Positions 5,588 through 6,782 of a DNA stretch of 6,782 bases are shown in pieces. The stretch is from Acidobacteriota bacterium (GTDB taxonomy: Bacteria > Acidobacteriota > Terriglobia > Terriglobales > Acidobacteriaceae): assembly GCA_003225615.1 (NCBI GenBank), contig QIAS01000152.1:1-6782 (forward strand), written 5' to 3'. The position numbers and the translations under genes are program-made. Numbering within the stretch: position 1 is the first letter of the stretch; each line of letters begins with the position of its first letter. Below the pieces are notes generated by a model that did not search any database, was not told where the DNA came from, and saw only the letters and a program-made list of their open reading frames with translations.

Positions 5588-6413
5588 TATTTCTATGAGC
5601 ACAACCGAATTCCTGATCCGCGCGACTCGGTTGGCCAAAGAATACGTGCAGCAGAGGCCACTTTCCCGGCGCAAGTTTCGGGTGCACGCGCTGGATGGAG
5701 TCACTCTCGAGATCCGCGCGGGTTCCACGTTTGCTCTGGTCGGCGAATCAGGATCGGGAAAATCAACTCTGGGACTCTGTCTGGCCGGCTTGGAGAAACC
5801 GACCTCCGGAGAAATCTGGTTTGACCAACAGAATTTGCTGACACTGAAGGGACCCGACCGGGCGCGCATAAGCGGGCAGATCCAGTTGGTTTTCCAGGAC
5901 ACTGGCGCGGCGTTGAATCCGCGTTTCTCAGCCGAAGAGATCGTCACCGAGCCTCTGCGGATCCGTTCCCGCTTAACCCGGGCGGAAAGACAGCCTTGGG
6001 CTGAACAATTGATGGAGCAAGTGGGCTTGCCCCGCGGATGGCTGAATCGGCGTCCCCACCAGTTCAGCGGCGGACAACGGCAGAGACTCGCCATTGCCCG
6101 GGCACTTTGCGTGCAGCCCCGGTTGTTGATTCTGGACGAGGCGTTTGCCGGCCTTGACCTGTCGGTTCAAGCTCAGATCATGAGGCTGCTGCAGGAGTTG
6201 CAGGCGACACACGCCCTCACGTACCTGTTCATATCCCACGATCTCAGCCTTATGGCGAGAATTGCAGACGAAATTGCAATTTTGCATCAGGGCCGGATTG
6301 TCGAGCAGGGTAAGCCGAGCGATCTTTTCGCCAAATCTCGACATCCCGTGACACGAGCTCTTCAGGAAGCGATTCCGGGGCGCCGCTGCGGACTGAGTGT
6401 GGGCTCCGCCTAA
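5577..6413 (+). CDS. dppF: peptide/nickel-type ABC importer ATPase, DppF/OppF family
   Basis: The partner ATPase of the importer, expected to form a heterodimer with the D subunit. Counting from the ATG at 5577 it has 278 residues. Walker A is GESGSGKST (56-64), the Q-loop is Q107 in VFQDTGAALNPR, the signature FSGGQRQR spans 163-170, Walker B is LLILDE (183-188) and the switch histidine is H221. The D-loop region reads DEAFAGLD where most relatives have DEPxSALD, a mild departure. It ends soon after the HPVTRAL segment and lacks the Cys-rich tail usual in DppF (about 320-335 residues), so it is a short form; D retains that tail. The start at 5577 overlaps the D gene by 11 nt and suits translational coupling; ATG at 5595 (272 residues) is equally possible. 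The open frame runs back to 5481 inside the D gene, but that stretch is non-homologous. Next gene begins 5 nt later. Confidence 0.92.
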   Translation: MVADISMSTTEFLIRATRLAKEYVQQRPLSRRKFRVHALDGVTLEIRAGSTFALVGESGSGKSTLGLCLAGLEKPTSGEIWFDQQNLLTLKGPDRARISGQIQLVFQDTGAALNPRFSAEEIVTEPLRIRSRLTRAERQPWAEQLMEQVGLPRGWLNRRPHQFSGGQRQRLAIARALCVQPRLLILDEAFAGLDLSVQAQIMRLLQELQATHALTYLFISHDLSLMARIADEIAILHQGRIVEQGKPSDLFAKSRHPVTRALQEAIPGRRCGLSVGSA

Positions 6414-6418
6414 AACCT

Positions 6419-6782
6419 ATGCCCTACTTCTTGCGACGAGCGGCGCACAGCATTGTGGTTCTGGTGGGAGTCTCCATACTGTCATTTGTGTTCATAGAAC
6501 TGGCGCCGGGCGAGTTCTTCAGTGACATGCGGCTGAATCCCCAGATCTCGCCACACACGGTGGCGGCACTGCGCGCGCATTACGGCCTTGATCAGTCGCT
6601 GCCGGTACGGTACGTGCGTTGGCTACATTCGGCGGCAATCGGAGATTGGGGATATTCCTTCGCGTATAACATGCCGGTCTCACAACTTATCTGGGTACGG
6701 GCGCGCAACACGCTCATGCTGACTGTGGCTTCCGCTGTTCTGGCGTGGGTGATTGCCATTCCGCTCGGCATTTTCGCGGCTG
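6419..6782 (+). CDS. dppB: peptide/nickel-type ABC importer permease, DppB/OppB family, cut by the window end
   Basis: The first 121 residues of an inner-membrane permease are visible; family members have about 305-340. It opens with the standard basic start MPYFLRRAAH, a first membrane helix (11-29) and the LAPGEFF phrase (28-34) where relatives have PGDP. Then comes the periplasmic stretch with HYGLDQSLPVRYVRWL (54-69) and GDWGYSF (75-81), matching the GDLGxS segment of the family. The NTLMLTVASAVLAWVIAIPLGIFAA run (from 97) begins the conserved transport core. The ATG at 6419 lies 5 nt after the F-gene stop, so D, F and B form one transcript. ATPase genes before the permease is the reverse of the usual A-B-C-D-F order. 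The second permease (C) would be expected next. Confidence 0.92.
   Translation, partial: MPYFLRRAAHSIVVLVGVSILSFVFIELAPGEFFSDMRLNPQISPHTVAALRAHYGLDQSLPVRYVRWLHSAAIGDWGYSFAYNMPVSQLIWVRARNTLMLTVASAVLAWVIAIPLGIFAA

Noticed and set aside
5348..6094. 248-codon open frame antisense to the two ATPases
   Set aside because: The opposite strand encodes intact Walker and signature motifs throughout; the antisense product is Ser/Arg-rich with no domain.
1..6782. CRISPR arrays, tRNA genes, insertion sequences, toxin-antitoxin or defence genes
   Set aside because: I found no regularly spaced direct repeats, tRNA-like cloverleaf, transposase-like frame or defence-type domain on either strand.

Overview
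The window looks like a piece of chromosome from a soil-type bacterium, most likely an Acidobacteriota member. Base composition is moderately GC-rich by eye. The inference rests on three things: a PknB-type Ser/Thr kinase with a proline-rich linker and a C-terminal beta-rich domain, a tiny CxH/CxxC zinc-ribbon protein with the C-x-x-C-G...YDW pattern, and a polytopic GGDEF protein. This is recognition by style of protein, not a database match. There are no rRNA or tRNA genes, no insertion sequences and no CRISPR array.

Layout. The left part (1-2854) is read entirely on the minus strand. It holds a Ser/Thr kinase (2854-1175), a 60-residue zinc-ribbon protein (979-797) and a PilZ-domain protein (584 to beyond the left edge). 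The PilZ gene has no stop inside the window and is easily missed. The gap between the last two genes (585-796) holds a 13-bp perfect inverted repeat and a GC-rich hairpin. From 2855 to 3014 lies a divergent control region with a GTTAC/GTAAC dyad and a hairpin that covers the probable ribosome binding site of the next gene. On the plus strand follow a diguanylate cyclase with about ten membrane segments (3015-4508) and then an ABC importer operon of the Dpp/Opp type: ATPase D (4610-5587), ATPase F (5577-6413) and permease B (from 6419 through the right edge). The importer genes overlap or nearly abut.

How the genes may work together. The PilZ protein (a possible c-di-GMP receptor) and the GGDEF protein (which makes c-di-GMP and has an intact product-inhibition site) flank a membrane-anchored Ser/Thr kinase, and the kinase and cyclase are transcribed divergently from one short control region. 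This is a plausible small signalling neighbourhood, but only proximity supports a functional link. The peptide-type importer is a separate unit; its second permease and binding protein would lie to the right or elsewhere.

I see no clear undescribed system. The points most worth checking are the signalling cluster, the hairpin over the cyclase start, the kinase's C-terminal domain, the inverted repeat at 667-730 and the second LSGGQR motif in the D-type ATPase.
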